This document shows, piece by piece, positions 51,569 through 60,438 of a stretch of 64,000 nt of DNA. Source of the stretch: an uncultured Acetatifactor sp. (GTDB lineage: Bacteria; Bacillota; Clostridia; Lachnospirales; Lachnospiraceae); the NCBI GenBank assembly GCA_910579755.1, contig CAJTVB010000005.1:1-64000 (forward strand), read 5' to 3'. How positions within the stretch are numbered: the first letter of the stretch is position 1; every line of letters begins with the position of its first letter. The notes below the pieces were generated by a model. The model was not told the origin of the DNA. It did not search any database and was given only the letters and a program-made list of their open reading frames with translations. A program made the translations under genes and the position numbers.

Positions 51569-52624
51569 TTATTCATTCCCATATATATTGACCTTGGCGG
51601 CTATTTGTCTGTGTTTTTCCTCAATTGCCGCATAATTTTTGGCGGTGGTGTTAATGTCTTCATGGCCCAGAACATCAGCCACGAGCCGAATGTCGCCGGT
51701 TTCCTGATACAAAGCCGTTCCGTAGGTACTGCGCAGCTTATGGGGCGTAATATGTTTTCCCGAAACGGATTCCTTGGCAAATTTTTTAACTACATTTTCA
51801 ACTGCCTTGACACACATTCTTTGCTTCCTGTTGGATATGAATAAAGCCTTTTCCTCAGAATGGTCACCCAAAAGCGGAGCACGCTCCAGTTCCATATAAT
51901 CATTCAATGCCTGTGCCACCGTATCATTAAAATATAAGACGGACGACTTGCCTCCCTTTCTCACAATATATAGAGTTTTATCAATAAAATTAATATCATC
52001 TATATCCAGGCCGACACATTCGGAAACTCTGATGCCTGTATTCAGAAATAAGGTAATAAGGGCAGTATCTCTAAGCTGTGCCTTTTCGCAGAACTTTCTC
52101 TGTCTGGCAGATGCAATATTTGTTTTTTGCACTGTATTCAGCATGGTCCCGACTTCGGCAGCGTTCATGCGGATGATATCATCTTTAGGCGCCTTTTTTC
52201 TTTTGGCGGCTCCAAGCGTTGGATTTGACTTCATATAGCCATGTAGACAGGCAAATTTGAAAAAACCGCGCAAGGGTGCCATGCGGCGTGCGATTCCCCG
52301 CTCGCCGTTCATGTGCTTTTCACCGGAATCAGTATAAGAAAGGTATTTTTGGTATTCATTAATATCCTCAAAGGTCAGGTGTTCCAAAAATTCCAGCGAT
52401 ATATCTTTAACAAGCATATTTTTACAGGAGGGATTGCTCTCTATAATGTATCGAAAAAAGGTATGTAAGTCATATGCATATGATAATACGGTACTGATTT
52501 GTGAATTTAATTCTTTTTCGTCCAGGTATGAAATGACATAGGTGGGAAGCGATGCTTCCAATTGCTTAAGCTTTTTCAGTTTCAATTGCTTTTGTTCCTT
52601 ATAATAATCAGAATTTCTTCCCAT
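51569..52624 (-). CDS. Tyrosine recombinase, XerS-like
   Basis: A 351-residue site-specific recombinase. Catalytic residues are R199 (TGIRVSE), K226 (RKGGK), H295 and R298 (HKLR), H321 (LGHED) and tyrosine Y331. The long N-terminus with a core-binding SAM-like domain resembles the single-enzyme chromosome-dimer resolvase XerS of streptococci more than XerC/XerD. No phage or integrative-element genes and no att-like repeats are next to it, which argues for a housekeeping role. Confidence 0.85.
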   Translation of the reverse strand: MGRNSDYYKEQKQLKLKKLKQLEASLPTYVISYLDEKELNSQISTVLSYAYDLHTFFRYIIESNPSCKNMLVKDISLEFLEHLTFEDINEYQKYLSYTDSGEKHMNGERGIARRMAPLRGFFKFACLHGYMKSNPTLGAAKRKKAPKDDIIRMNAAEVGTMLNTVQKTNIASARQRKFCEKAQLRDTALITLFLNTGIRVSECVGLDIDDINFIDKTLYIVRKGGKSSVLYFNDTVAQALNDYMELERAPLLGDHSEEKALFISNRKQRMCVKAVENVVKKFAKESVSGKHITPHKLRSTYGTALYQETGDIRLVADVLGHEDINTTAKNYAAIEEKHRQIAAKVNIYGNE

Positions 52625-52663
52625 ATTCGTAACCCTCCTTTCTTTTTCACCTTTTTAGAATTT

Positions 52664-53173
52664 TCATGATATTGCCAATTCCATTTCAATACATTCCCAT
52701 TCACCGATAGGCATTTTATAAATTTCAGTTTCTCCAGTAGATCGAAAACCAACAGATTCATAACAGTGCCTTGCGCAATCATTGTTTGAAAATACACCTA
52801 AGGTGATTTTTGAGGCATTTAATATATTTTTAGCATAATCTATCGCCAGTTGCATCATTTTCTTGCCATTTCCATTTCCTCGTAGAATGGGATCAATAAT
52901 GACAAAACCGATACGTACAACATAGCTATTTGCTTCATCTGGATATCTGATGCGCAAATGTCCCACGAGATTGCCTTCTTCATCAAATGCGCTAAGCGGA
53001 ATAAACTTATTGCATTTCATTTCAGATGCATAAAGATCATTCATTTCATTGCCTGTAAGTGGAAATTTTCCAATACAATTGGCAGACCATTGATATAAAC
53101 TTTTTTCATCTTTAATCCAACTACATATAATGGAGGAATCCTCACTTTGATATTTTCTTAATTCCATAGGCAT
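52664..53173 (-). CDS. GNAT-family N-acetyltransferase
   Basis: A 169-residue GCN5-related acetyltransferase. The acetyl-CoA loop appears as RGNGNGKKMM near residue 98, followed by GVFSNNDCARHCYESVGF, the typical motif B. The substrate is unknown; the RimI/RimL side of the family is most similar. It stands 39 bases upstream of the recombinase and could be co-transcribed with it. Confidence 0.88.
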   Translation of the reverse strand: MPMELRKYQSEDSSIICSWIKDEKSLYQWSANCIGKFPLTGNEMNDLYASEMKCNKFIPLSAFDEEGNLVGHLRIRYPDEANSYVVRIGFVIIDPILRGNGNGKKMMQLAIDYAKNILNASKITLGVFSNNDCARHCYESVGFRSTGETEIYKMPIGEWECIEMELAIS

Positions 53174-53479
53174 AGGTTCGCTCTCCTTGCAAATTCTATA
53201 TTATTTATTCCATAAATGCGGATTTATGGAATAAATTGATGCTAAACCTACTATACTACTCTATCGGGAAAAATGCAATATTTTTTTGATAAGATATTTT
53301 GTAGATTATGAATTTTCTGATAGATGTCTGGTTAAGTAATTCAGAACCATGGAGAGAAAACCTTGACAGAATCATTTTCTGAAAGGTCAGTGGAATTCTC
53401 CACATGGGCAGGGGTTCATCGGAACAACGAAATTGATACAATTCAACGATGCCCCCCCTAACCTTGTAACGATGCCCCC
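53174..53479. repeat. Noncoding stretch with a duplicated 13-bp motif
   Basis: No supported gene. TTATTCCATAAAT and ATTTATGGAATAA make a hairpin near 53200-53235. AACGATGCCCCCC occurs twice (53445-53457 and 53468-53480), which looks like the multiple terminal repeats of an insertion element. The second copy borders the IS66-like remnant. Confidence 0.5.
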
Positions 53480-53746
53480 CTCTCACAAAAAAGCCGTTCA
53501 TCCGCAGCTATTTCTTTCAGTTTATTCTCTTCCTGGTAGACCTCACAGATCATCAAGAGCGCTTTGGTCTCTGAAAGCGCCCTAGGTTCTTCGTCGCCCA
53601 TGGCAGCAACGTCCTGTAAAAAAAACGCTTCCGCAAAATACCGCCGGCAATGCATGAAGCATCCCGTTGTAAGGATGTTCCCACCGCTTTTTTTCCCAAT
53701 ACCCGGTAAGAAATATAGGCATCGCAGGTGATATAGCCAAGGAATT
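53480..53746 (-). mobile_element. IS66-family transposase remnant
   Basis: Read leftward, GYITCDAYISYRVLGKK is followed, after a frameshift at an A run (53694-53700), by CFMHCRRYFAEAFF and LSETKALLMICEVYQEEN. These correspond to the IS66 transposase blocks around the DGYxGY, GCWAHxRRxF and alanine-rich C-terminal regions. The fragment is open at both ends, its 3' part ending in the duplicated CCCCCC motif. It is dead. Confidence 0.65.
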
Positions 53747-53906
53747 CCCGGAAGAGTATGCGCGGAACCATAGCAACCGCAAGGACTGGGTCTGCTTCGT
53801 GTGCACGGATACATCCCTGTCTGAGAAAGAAATCCTGGAAGCATATATGCTCCGCTGGCAAATCGAGACCTATTTTAAACTCACAAAGTATCAGCAAACT
53901 GCCTGA
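53727..53906 (+). mobile_element. IS4-family transposase remnant
   Basis: On the plus strand GDIAKEFPEEY... leads into CTDTSLSEKEILEAYMLRW and ETYFKLTK. The Y-(2)-R-(3)-E-(6)-K signature of IS4-family DDE transposases is intact in YMLRWQIETYFKLTK. A stop at 53904 ends it, but similarity-like sequence (KLEKSF) continues beyond, so it is a decayed C-terminal piece. It abuts the IS66-like remnant on the other strand. Confidence 0.65.
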
Positions 53907-53994
53907 AAACTGGAAAAATCGTTTCCAAATGCCCAAAGTGGCGTAATTTCTGGTAGTATGCCTAATTTTAGTATGCGAAGTATGAGTTATTATT

Positions 53995-54635
53995 CCAGGC
54001 ATTGGCAGTCTGTCCGTCGTAAACCTCCGCAACCCGCTGTACCTCCACAAAACTTCCAGTCCTTCCGTGTCGTCGGCCTTCAGGCTCCCCCGGAACACCG
54101 TCCGGTCCAACCACTTCTCCTGTACTTCGGGCTGATAGTACCGCCATAAGCCGTCCTTTCTGCCGTCGCGGTGGGTCTCCAGTATCCCTTCAAGGCCGTA
54201 GCGAAACAGTGCCTGACGCTGTCTCCCGGTCATGGGAATCTGCCTGCCTCCCTCAAAAAAAATATGGCGGATCTTCTTTTTCAGTTCGGGAAGCCTTTCG
54301 CGGATCTGCTCCTCCGACAGGTCTGTTGTGTAAAACCGCATTCCGCAGTTTATGTCATTTCCCATGGCCTGAGGAACCGCAAAGCCTTTTGTCATCATCA
54401 CCGTTCCGATGGGAATTCCTGCCCCTTTGTGAAAATCCGGCGTCAGGATGATCTTCTCGATCTGGTTCTTATCTCCCTGAAAGAAACCGGGATAGACCCC
54501 AAGCTTCTCCAGCGTTTCTTCCAGCTCTGTCATCCGATGCAGTTCTTCGACTGCGCTTTTATCCGGCACAGAGCCTTCCGGCAGATAACAGGATATCGAG
54601 TCTCCCCTGTTTCCGTATCCTATTTTATGTACCAT
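53995..54635 (-). pseudogene. rtcB: RtcB-family RNA ligase, 3'-truncated
   Basis: RNA ligase that joins 2',3'-cyclic phosphate or 3'-phosphate ends to 5'-OH ends. The first ~210 residues are clear: TPDFHKGAGIPIGTV near residue 66 and MGNDINCGMRFYTTDL near 90 supply metal ligands. After about SGLRRFTTD the frame enters insertion-sequence DNA, so the GMP-accepting histidine and the whole C-terminal half are missing. ATG 54635 (minus strand) is chosen because AAGGAG lies ~5 bases upstream. The ligase is almost certainly inactive. Confidence 0.75.
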
Positions 54636-54717
54636 ATGTCTCCTTTGCAAAACAATACATTACAGCCCTGCTCCACCGGGATGTGACCGGGGATTTGAAC
54701 GCCGGCCCCGGCTGTTG

Positions 54718-55740
54718 TCAGGTCTGCTGGTGGTGCATGGAGGCCACCCGGCACTCCGGGCATACCTCCACATAGCAGTTGCCCTCCATAAAGTCCAGCA
54801 TCTCCCATGAAAGCTTGGCCACAAACTTCATGGGCCTGCCGCAATCGGGACATGGAGTGTACTCCCAGTCCTGGATCCAGAAAGGGAAACCGCCGATGGT
54901 GCTGATTTCGTCCCAGTCCGCCCCATAGAAAAGTGGGGCCGGCTCCTTGGCCAGCACATAGGGGTTGTCCCCCATCTGCTCCACATCCTTGTCCTCCATG
55001 GCCTCCTCACAGCCGCCCTCATAAGGGAAGATGGGAGCGCTGCCTCCGTCCAGGGTAAAGCGGGAGTAGGAGGGATTGGCCCAGGGAATGCAGCCAAGGC
55101 AGGCGGTGGCGGTGAAGATGCCGTCTATACCCAGGAAGCGCATGCGCTCGTCCCGGCCATCCAGCACCAGGAAATCCGACAGCCTGCCGCCGCACTCCGG
55201 GCACCGGTCCTTTCGGGGGCGGAAAATATGGGCAGCGCCGTCCCGGGCCCGGTCCCCCTTGATGAGAGGATAACAGGTATCGAAATTCAACTGCCGCCGC
55301 TTCCCGGCTTTGTCAAAGGTCCAGCCGCCGCACTGGGCGTACACTGAAGGGTCAACATACAGCTTTTCCCGCCAGGGGCGTGGATGCTGCTCCAGCTCAT
55401 GGAGGGTCTCCAGCGCCTTATCGTCTCCCTGCATGGCCAGGCAGCACATCAGATTTCCCGCTGTCATGGAATCCTCTGTCTCCAGCAGCCTGGCAATCAG
55501 GCCGTCCCGCACGTCCTCCGGGGCGTGGTAATAAATCTCGCTGGGGCGGTACACTTCCTTCTCCAGGGCAGCCCGGGCCAGCTCCGGGGAGAATACGCCG
55601 TGGACATTGATGAGCCCTTTCAAATCGTCGTCCCACCAGTCATCCTTCAAACGCTCCACATGATCGATAAGATCCTCCAATTTTGCCTGAACCTGCTCCG
55701 GGGTCCAGTCCCTGGGCGGGATATATGTTGATTTTGCCAT
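54718..55740 (-). CDS. DUF1963 (YwqG)-like protein with zinc-ribbon cysteines
   Basis: A 340-residue cytoplasmic protein. Residues ~1-150 look like short helical repeats. Two Cys pairs (CPECGG with CLGC, and CPDCGR with CPEC) could bind zinc. The C-terminal stretch IGGFPFWIQDWEYTPCPDCGRPMKFVAKL resembles the DUF1963/YwqG fold. Function unknown. ATG 55740 has AAGGAG upstream. The next gene leftward is truncated rtcB; a CCGGGG/CCCCGG hairpin lies between them. Confidence 0.65.
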   Translation of the reverse strand: MAKSTYIPPRDWTPEQVQAKLEDLIDHVERLKDDWWDDDLKGLINVHGVFSPELARAALEKEVYRPSEIYYHAPEDVRDGLIARLLETEDSMTAGNLMCCLAMQGDDKALETLHELEQHPRPWREKLYVDPSVYAQCGGWTFDKAGKRRQLNFDTCYPLIKGDRARDGAAHIFRPRKDRCPECGGRLSDFLVLDGRDERMRFLGIDGIFTATACLGCIPWANPSYSRFTLDGGSAPIFPYEGGCEEAMEDKDVEQMGDNPYVLAKEPAPLFYGADWDEISTIGGFPFWIQDWEYTPCPDCGRPMKFVAKLSWEMLDFMEGNCYVEVCPECRVASMHHQQT

Positions 55741-55821
55741 CCTTATCAGCTCCTTTTCCTTTATAGCATATAGATATAGGCATATAGAGTCTTTGTTTGC
55801 TGCAATCTTCACAATATCGGA

Positions 55822-56181
55822 TTGCACTGTAACATCCGCCTTATTGCACTGATTATAGCACAGCCGGTTTCAAATAGGAATCTTTTTTCTGCGGACACAC
55901 AGGCAGAAAACCTCAATTTTTTGGGAAAACTGACTGATCTTCTTACATTGGCTGCAGGCAATTTGGAAGGCTATGATTTTTTGGAGGATCTGCCTGAGCT
56001 CTACCAGATCTCTTTGTTCGGAACGAACGTCGGGGAAAATATAGAGTCGTTGCTTCCAAATGCCTGTTTCATTGAAATAAACAACGAATTGGTGCGGTTT
56101 GAGACCGGAGAAGGATATGAACAGCAAAGCTCAACTTTAAAATTTGACCCGAAAACCGCAAAGGTTGTCGGGTCAAAATGA
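55822..56181 (+). pseudogene. Short leucine-rich-like fragment
   Basis: A 119-residue frame that starts at a TTG without a ribosome binding site. Residues ~35-90 have leucine-rich spacing (FLGKLTDLLTLAAGNLEG, FLEDLPELYQISLFG). It looks like the C-terminal piece of a larger repeat protein that lost its front. It is the only plus-strand candidate between two minus-strand genes. Coding status is uncertain. Confidence 0.4.
56143..56177. terminator. Bidirectional hairpin between the LRR fragment and pepF
   Basis: TTTGACCCG (56143-56151) pairs with CGGGTCAAA (56169-56177) with an inner AACC/GGTT stem. Read leftward it is followed by ATTTTAAA and could end pepF transcription. Confidence 0.55.
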
Positions 56182-56193
56182 TATTATCTGTTG

Positions 56194-57993
56194 TTATTTC
56201 GTAAGTTCTTCCAATTCCTCTATTACTTGTCCGAATACATCCAGCGCGTCCTGGATAGGCTGAGCGCTGGTCAGGTCCACACCGGCGATTTTCAGCAGTT
56301 CTACCGGAGGCATGGAGCAGCCGCCGGAAAGGAACTTCCTGTAGCGCTCTACGGCAGGCGCGCCCTCTTTCAGAATGTTGTGGGCCACGGCTACGGCAGC
56401 CGAGAAGGAGGTGGCATACTGGTACACATAGAAATTGTAGTAGAAATGAGGGATTCTCGCCCATTCCACGCCAATCTCCGGATCGGACACCATGTCCGGC
56501 CCATAATACTTGCAGTTCAGGTCATAATAGACCTTTGTCAGCGCTTCTGCCGTCAGGCTCTGCCCCTCCTCAGCCATCCTGTTGGTGACCATTTCATATT
56601 CCGCAAACATGGTCTGGCGGTACACGGTTCCCTTGAAGCTGTCCAGATAATGATTCAGCAGGAAAGCCCGTTCCTTCTTATCCGTGGTGTGGGCCAGCAG
56701 ATATTCCATCAGCAGAATCTCGTTGCAAGTGGAAGCCACTTCTGCCACGAAAATCCGGTAACCGGCGTACATGGGCGGCTGGCCATGGTTGGAATGCCAG
56801 GTGTGCATGGAATGGCCCAGCTCATGGATCAGGGTGAACAGATTGTCCATATTGCCTGTATAGTTCAGCAGGATATAGGGATAGCTGTCATAGGATCCGG
56901 TGGAGTAGGCGCCGCTGCGCTTGCCCTTATTCTCGTACACGTCAATCCAGCGGTTGGCAAAGCCTTCTTGAACTACTTGTATATAATCCTCCCCCAGAGG
57001 AGCCAGGGCCTTCAGGACCGTCTCTTTGGCTTCGGCAAAAGGAATCTCCTTGGAAACGCCGGCGATAATGGGGGTGTAGATGTCGTACATATGCAGTTCG
57101 TCCACACCCAGCAGGCGTTTGCGCAGGCGCACATAGCGGTGCATCTTGTCCAGGTTCTGATTGACTGTATCGATCAGGTTACGATACACCTGAGAAGAGA
57201 CATTCACTCTGTTTACGGCCGCCTCCAGGGTATTTTCATAATGGCGTGCCCGGGCCTTGAAGATCAGCTGCTTTATATGGCCGCTGTAAATGCTGGCCAG
57301 GGTGTGGGAATACTGCTTGTAAACGCTGTAAAACTTTTCAAAGGTCTCCCTGCGGACCCGGCGGTCTGCCGATTCCTCCAGAGGCACAAAACGCCCCTGG
57401 GTGATCTGCACCATCCCGCCGTTTTCATCCTCCACCTGGGGAAACGTCAGATCCGCATTGTTGAAGATGGCGTAGGTCCGGTTGGGATTGCTGCAGATTT
57501 CGGAGGCATCAGCCAGCAGTTTTTCCATTTCCTTGGACAAGGTATGGGGCTTGAGGCGCAGGGTATCCTCTAAATCGATTCGATACTCCTCCAGCTCGGG
57601 ACATTGGCGATAGTAGTCCTCCAGCCGGGCGGCCTCCAGCTCCAGAATCTCAGGGGTGATAAAGGAAATATCGCTCCCAATGCCGGCTGTAATGCTGCTG
57701 AAGCGCTGGTTCATCTCCTGATGGGTGTCGTTGCCTGTATCCTGATCGCTGAGGCAGGATACATATACGCCCAGATGGTGCAGTTTGCGGTACAGGGCCG
57801 TCTGCTGGCGCAGCGTGTCAAGGAGGCTCCGGGCGCTTTCGCATACATGTCCTTCCTGATCCGCCAGTTTTTTGCCCATCTCCTGGGCCTGTTTCAAGTC
57901 CTCTTCCCAGCTTTCACGGTCAGCATACATCTTGCTTAAATCCCAAGTGTCCTCCGGGGCCACCTGGTCTCTTGCGGGTAATGTTTTTGCCAT
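56194..57993 (-). CDS. pepF: Oligoendopeptidase F (M3B)
   Basis: Zinc metallopeptidase that cleaves medium-sized peptides in the cytoplasm. The HEXXH motif is in HELGHSMHTWHSNH near residue 390, with the third ligand in the downstream ASTCNEILLMEYLL stretch. The start at 57993 (minus strand) follows GAGAGGATATTGCC and gives 599 residues, the family norm; the longer frame adds 35 unrelated residues. Standalone transcription unit. Confidence 0.95.
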   Translation of the reverse strand: MAKTLPARDQVAPEDTWDLSKMYADRESWEEDLKQAQEMGKKLADQEGHVCESARSLLDTLRQQTALYRKLHHLGVYVSCLSDQDTGNDTHQEMNQRFSSITAGIGSDISFITPEILELEAARLEDYYRQCPELEEYRIDLEDTLRLKPHTLSKEMEKLLADASEICSNPNRTYAIFNNADLTFPQVEDENGGMVQITQGRFVPLEESADRRVRRETFEKFYSVYKQYSHTLASIYSGHIKQLIFKARARHYENTLEAAVNRVNVSSQVYRNLIDTVNQNLDKMHRYVRLRKRLLGVDELHMYDIYTPIIAGVSKEIPFAEAKETVLKALAPLGEDYIQVVQEGFANRWIDVYENKGKRSGAYSTGSYDSYPYILLNYTGNMDNLFTLIHELGHSMHTWHSNHGQPPMYAGYRIFVAEVASTCNEILLMEYLLAHTTDKKERAFLLNHYLDSFKGTVYRQTMFAEYEMVTNRMAEEGQSLTAEALTKVYYDLNCKYYGPDMVSDPEIGVEWARIPHFYYNFYVYQYATSFSAAVAVAHNILKEGAPAVERYRKFLSGGCSMPPVELLKIAGVDLTSAQPIQDALDVFGQVIEELEELTK

Positions 57994-58100
57994 GGCAATA
58001 TCCTCTCTTCTATAGAATATTAAAAAAAAGTTTTTCAGATATAGGATAACATACTTTGGCAGAATAAGCCATATTCTCCTGTGCATAGTTCTTTGCATAA

Positions 58101-59810
58101 TTAAGAATGTAAAGATATCACCCTGCAGGTCTTTTTATAACAGGCAATTCCATATTTGACAATATTTTTCATCCCGTTCTGCAGAAGGCGTACGGCATAT
58201 CCTTTTTCTTCAATCTGTGCCAGGGCGTCCCGGCATCCGGCCTCCAGATTTCCGTCATCCGGATATTTTATCTCGATTACAATTCCTGTATCGCTTTCCT
58301 CGATTTCTATCAGGATGTCGCTGAAGCCTTCTCCGGACTCCGCATTGGAACTGATGATCCAGTCCTCGCGGTGGCTCAGAAGACCCAGCAGTATGCCGTG
58401 GTAGAAATTCTCTTTTCTGTCTTTTCTGACGCCGGTATCACGGATGCTGATCGTCTTCTTCAGGTAATTGGTAAAGAGGATTTCAACAGTCCCTGCATCT
58501 GCCTGCTCAAATGCGGCGCAGAAAGCATCGAGCTTCGGAGTATCCCTGCGGGCTTCCTCCCGGAACCATTCATAGATCTGCTCTGCGAAGATTTCTCTGA
58601 TCTCAAGGTTCGGTATCTTCAGCTGGAAGGTTCTGCCGTCAGAACTGCCGCACTGGGTCAGGTAGCCGGTGGTAAAGAGGACGCTCCAAAGATTGTCCAT
58701 ATCTTTATAAATGTCCCGGTAGGTGAGTTCCTGGTGGATTCTCTTATTTATAGTTCCGCCGTTTATAAGGCATTCCAGTTCCCGTCTGGCCGCAGGTCCT
58801 GCCTTGGACAGAAATGTGCGGATGATGTCATTTCCGCTGGTATTGATCCAGAAAGCCCTGGGCGCCGCATCCGGATCCGCGCGGAGCTTTGCGCAGTAAT
58901 TAATCACATCCCAGGGACAGTAGGCATCCGTGTTTCCGAAGCGATACCCATCGTACCATGTTTTGACCAGCTCATACTTGTCATCAAGGGAATAATAATG
59001 CAGCATGTCCCTGACCTCAGTATCAGAAAAGCCGAAGTGTTCATCATATTCCACATCTGCAATAGACAGCACGCGGAGGTTGTTAATCCCGGTGAAAATA
59101 CTCTCTTTTGCAATCCGCAGGCACCCGGTCAGCACTGCAAGGTGGAGGCTGCTGTTGCTCTTCAGAGCACGGCTGAAAAGACTGCGGATTGAACTGACCA
59201 TTTCCTTGTAATAACCGAAGTGCTGTGCCTTGTCTAAAGGGACGTCATACTCGTCTATCAGCAGAATGACCTTTTGATTGTAATGCTTATGCAGCAATTT
59301 ACATAATGTAGACAGGCTGTCAACCAAGACGTCATTTGACATTAAAAACTGTGCTTGCCAGGCCGCACCGACAGCTATCAGTTGATCGTACAGTCTCTTT
59401 TCCTCTTCCGTAAGCCGGCTGCTTTCTTTCAGGAACTGAAAACGCATTGCCTCATTTCCTATGATTGACCGCAGCATGGAATATGCATGTTCATAGGTTC
59501 TGTCGCCGACATCCTTCAGGCTGATTGAGATGACGGGATATTTCCCCATGTATTCATCGCAGAGGCTTTGCTCTTTTTGTATGGCGAGGCCGTCAAAAAG
59601 GCCGGCATCACATCCGTATTCGAAAAAATGTTTCAGCATGCTCATGTTGAGAGATTTTCCAAAACGTCTTGGGCGGGTAAAGAGATTTACCTTTGCCCTG
59701 TTATTCAGAAGTTCACGGATGAGTCCTGTTTTATCAACATAATAGAATCCTTCTGTGCGGATTTCCTCAAAATCTTCAATGCCAATAGGCAGTTTTATAT
59801 TTTTTTCCAA
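58101..59810 (-). CDS. AAA-ATPase-like protein with C-terminal PD-(D/E)XK domain
   Basis: A 569-residue member of the AAA-ATPase_like (PF09820-type) family, expanded in gut anaerobes and of unknown role. YYVDKTGLIRELL leads to a P-loop variant TRPRRFGKSLN near residue 45, with a Walker B-like LLIDEYDVPL near 190. The C-terminal part has GFSDILIEIEESDTGIVIEIKYP near 500, a PD-(D/E)XK nuclease-type core. TTG 59810 is chosen because AAGGAG lies ~10 bases upstream. Genes of this kind are often single and mobile. Confidence 0.85.
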   Translation of the reverse strand: MEKNIKLPIGIEDFEEIRTEGFYYVDKTGLIRELLNNRAKVNLFTRPRRFGKSLNMSMLKHFFEYGCDAGLFDGLAIQKEQSLCDEYMGKYPVISISLKDVGDRTYEHAYSMLRSIIGNEAMRFQFLKESSRLTEEEKRLYDQLIAVGAAWQAQFLMSNDVLVDSLSTLCKLLHKHYNQKVILLIDEYDVPLDKAQHFGYYKEMVSSIRSLFSRALKSNSSLHLAVLTGCLRIAKESIFTGINNLRVLSIADVEYDEHFGFSDTEVRDMLHYYSLDDKYELVKTWYDGYRFGNTDAYCPWDVINYCAKLRADPDAAPRAFWINTSGNDIIRTFLSKAGPAARRELECLINGGTINKRIHQELTYRDIYKDMDNLWSVLFTTGYLTQCGSSDGRTFQLKIPNLEIREIFAEQIYEWFREEARRDTPKLDAFCAAFEQADAGTVEILFTNYLKKTISIRDTGVRKDRKENFYHGILLGLLSHREDWIISSNAESGEGFSDILIEIEESDTGIVIEIKYPDDGNLEAGCRDALAQIEEKGYAVRLLQNGMKNIVKYGIACYKKTCRVISLHS

Positions 59811-59997
59811 TGTAAGCACTCTCCTTTCAGGGTAAGCCCTTTCCTGCAAAAGGACAATTGCTCTCCTGACTTAAGCATTGATGCAGCAGCGAAAACAACT
59901 AACTTTCATGTTTATATCCTACTATGCAAAGTGGGTTTTATCAAGCTGAAAAGTAAATCCTGCGGGCGCATTTTTTGTAACTTGGCAGCGAACTCCA

Positions 59998-60051
59998 TTG
60001 ACTATCATTGTCTAACGTGGTAGACTATATATGAAGTCTAACAGTGTAGAC
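59998..60051 (+). promoter_or_regulatory. blaI-type promoter with two operator dyads
   Basis: TTGACT (59998-60003) and TAGACT (60021-60026) are 17 bases apart. Two dyads GTCTA-N6-TAGAC lie at 60010-60025 and 60036-60051, centres 26 bases apart. The first covers the -10, the second the start of transcription, the expected places for BlaI/MecI-type autorepression. The 150 bases upstream (59850-59997) show nothing else. Confidence 0.7.
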
Positions 60052-60066
60052 AAGGAGGGACTGAGG

Positions 60067-60438
60067 ATGGAGATTCCGAAAATCCACGAAAGCGAATATC
60101 GTTTCTGCCTGATTATGTGGGAGCATGAGCCTGTAACTGCCGCCATGCTTGTAAAGCTGTGTCAGGAGCAGCTGGGTTGGAAAAGGACAACTACATATAC
60201 TGTCATCAAGCGCCTTGGGGAACGCGGGGTGCTGAAAAATGAGAACGGCACAGTAACTTCCCTTGTTTCCAGGGACAAGGCACAGGCATACGAGATTGAC
60301 GAACTGGTTGAGAAAAAGTTTCAGGGCTCGCTTCCTGCCTTTATCGCTGCCTTCACAAAACGTCAGGATATGTCCGAGGCCGAGCTTGACGAAGTGCAGC
60401 ATATGATTGACCGCATCAGGAAAGGAGGTCCGCAATGA
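60067..60438 (+). CDS. BlaI/MecI-family transcriptional repressor
   Basis: A 123-residue winged-helix repressor. KIHESEYRFCLIMWEHEPV begins the DNA-binding domain, TTTYTVIKRLGERGVL is the recognition helix region, and the C-terminal part is the dimerisation domain usually cut when the M56 sensor fires. ATG 60067 has AGGAGG 9 bases upstream. Its stop overlaps the sensor gene by four bases. Confidence 0.95.
   Translation: MEIPKIHESEYRFCLIMWEHEPVTAAMLVKLCQEQLGWKRTTTYTVIKRLGERGVLKNENGTVTSLVSRDKAQAYEIDELVEKKFQGSLPAFIAAFTKRQDMSEAELDEVQHMIDRIRKGGPQ

Noticed and set aside
51569..53173. Integrated phage or integrative element marked by a tyrosine recombinase
   Set aside because: No excisionase, replication or structural genes and no flanking repeats or tRNA are seen; the recombinase resembles a housekeeping Xer protein.
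54651..54717. tRNA-like T-loop (GTTCAAATC on the minus strand) between the DUF1963-like gene and rtcB
   Set aside because: The T stem has a mismatch and no acceptor stem, D arm or anticodon arm can be built; it is better explained as a CCGGGG/CCCCGG hairpin.
56191..57573. A 460-residue open frame on the plus strand
   Set aside because: It is antisense to pepF, whose HEXXH motif and full family length are convincing; the plus-strand translation has no domain logic.
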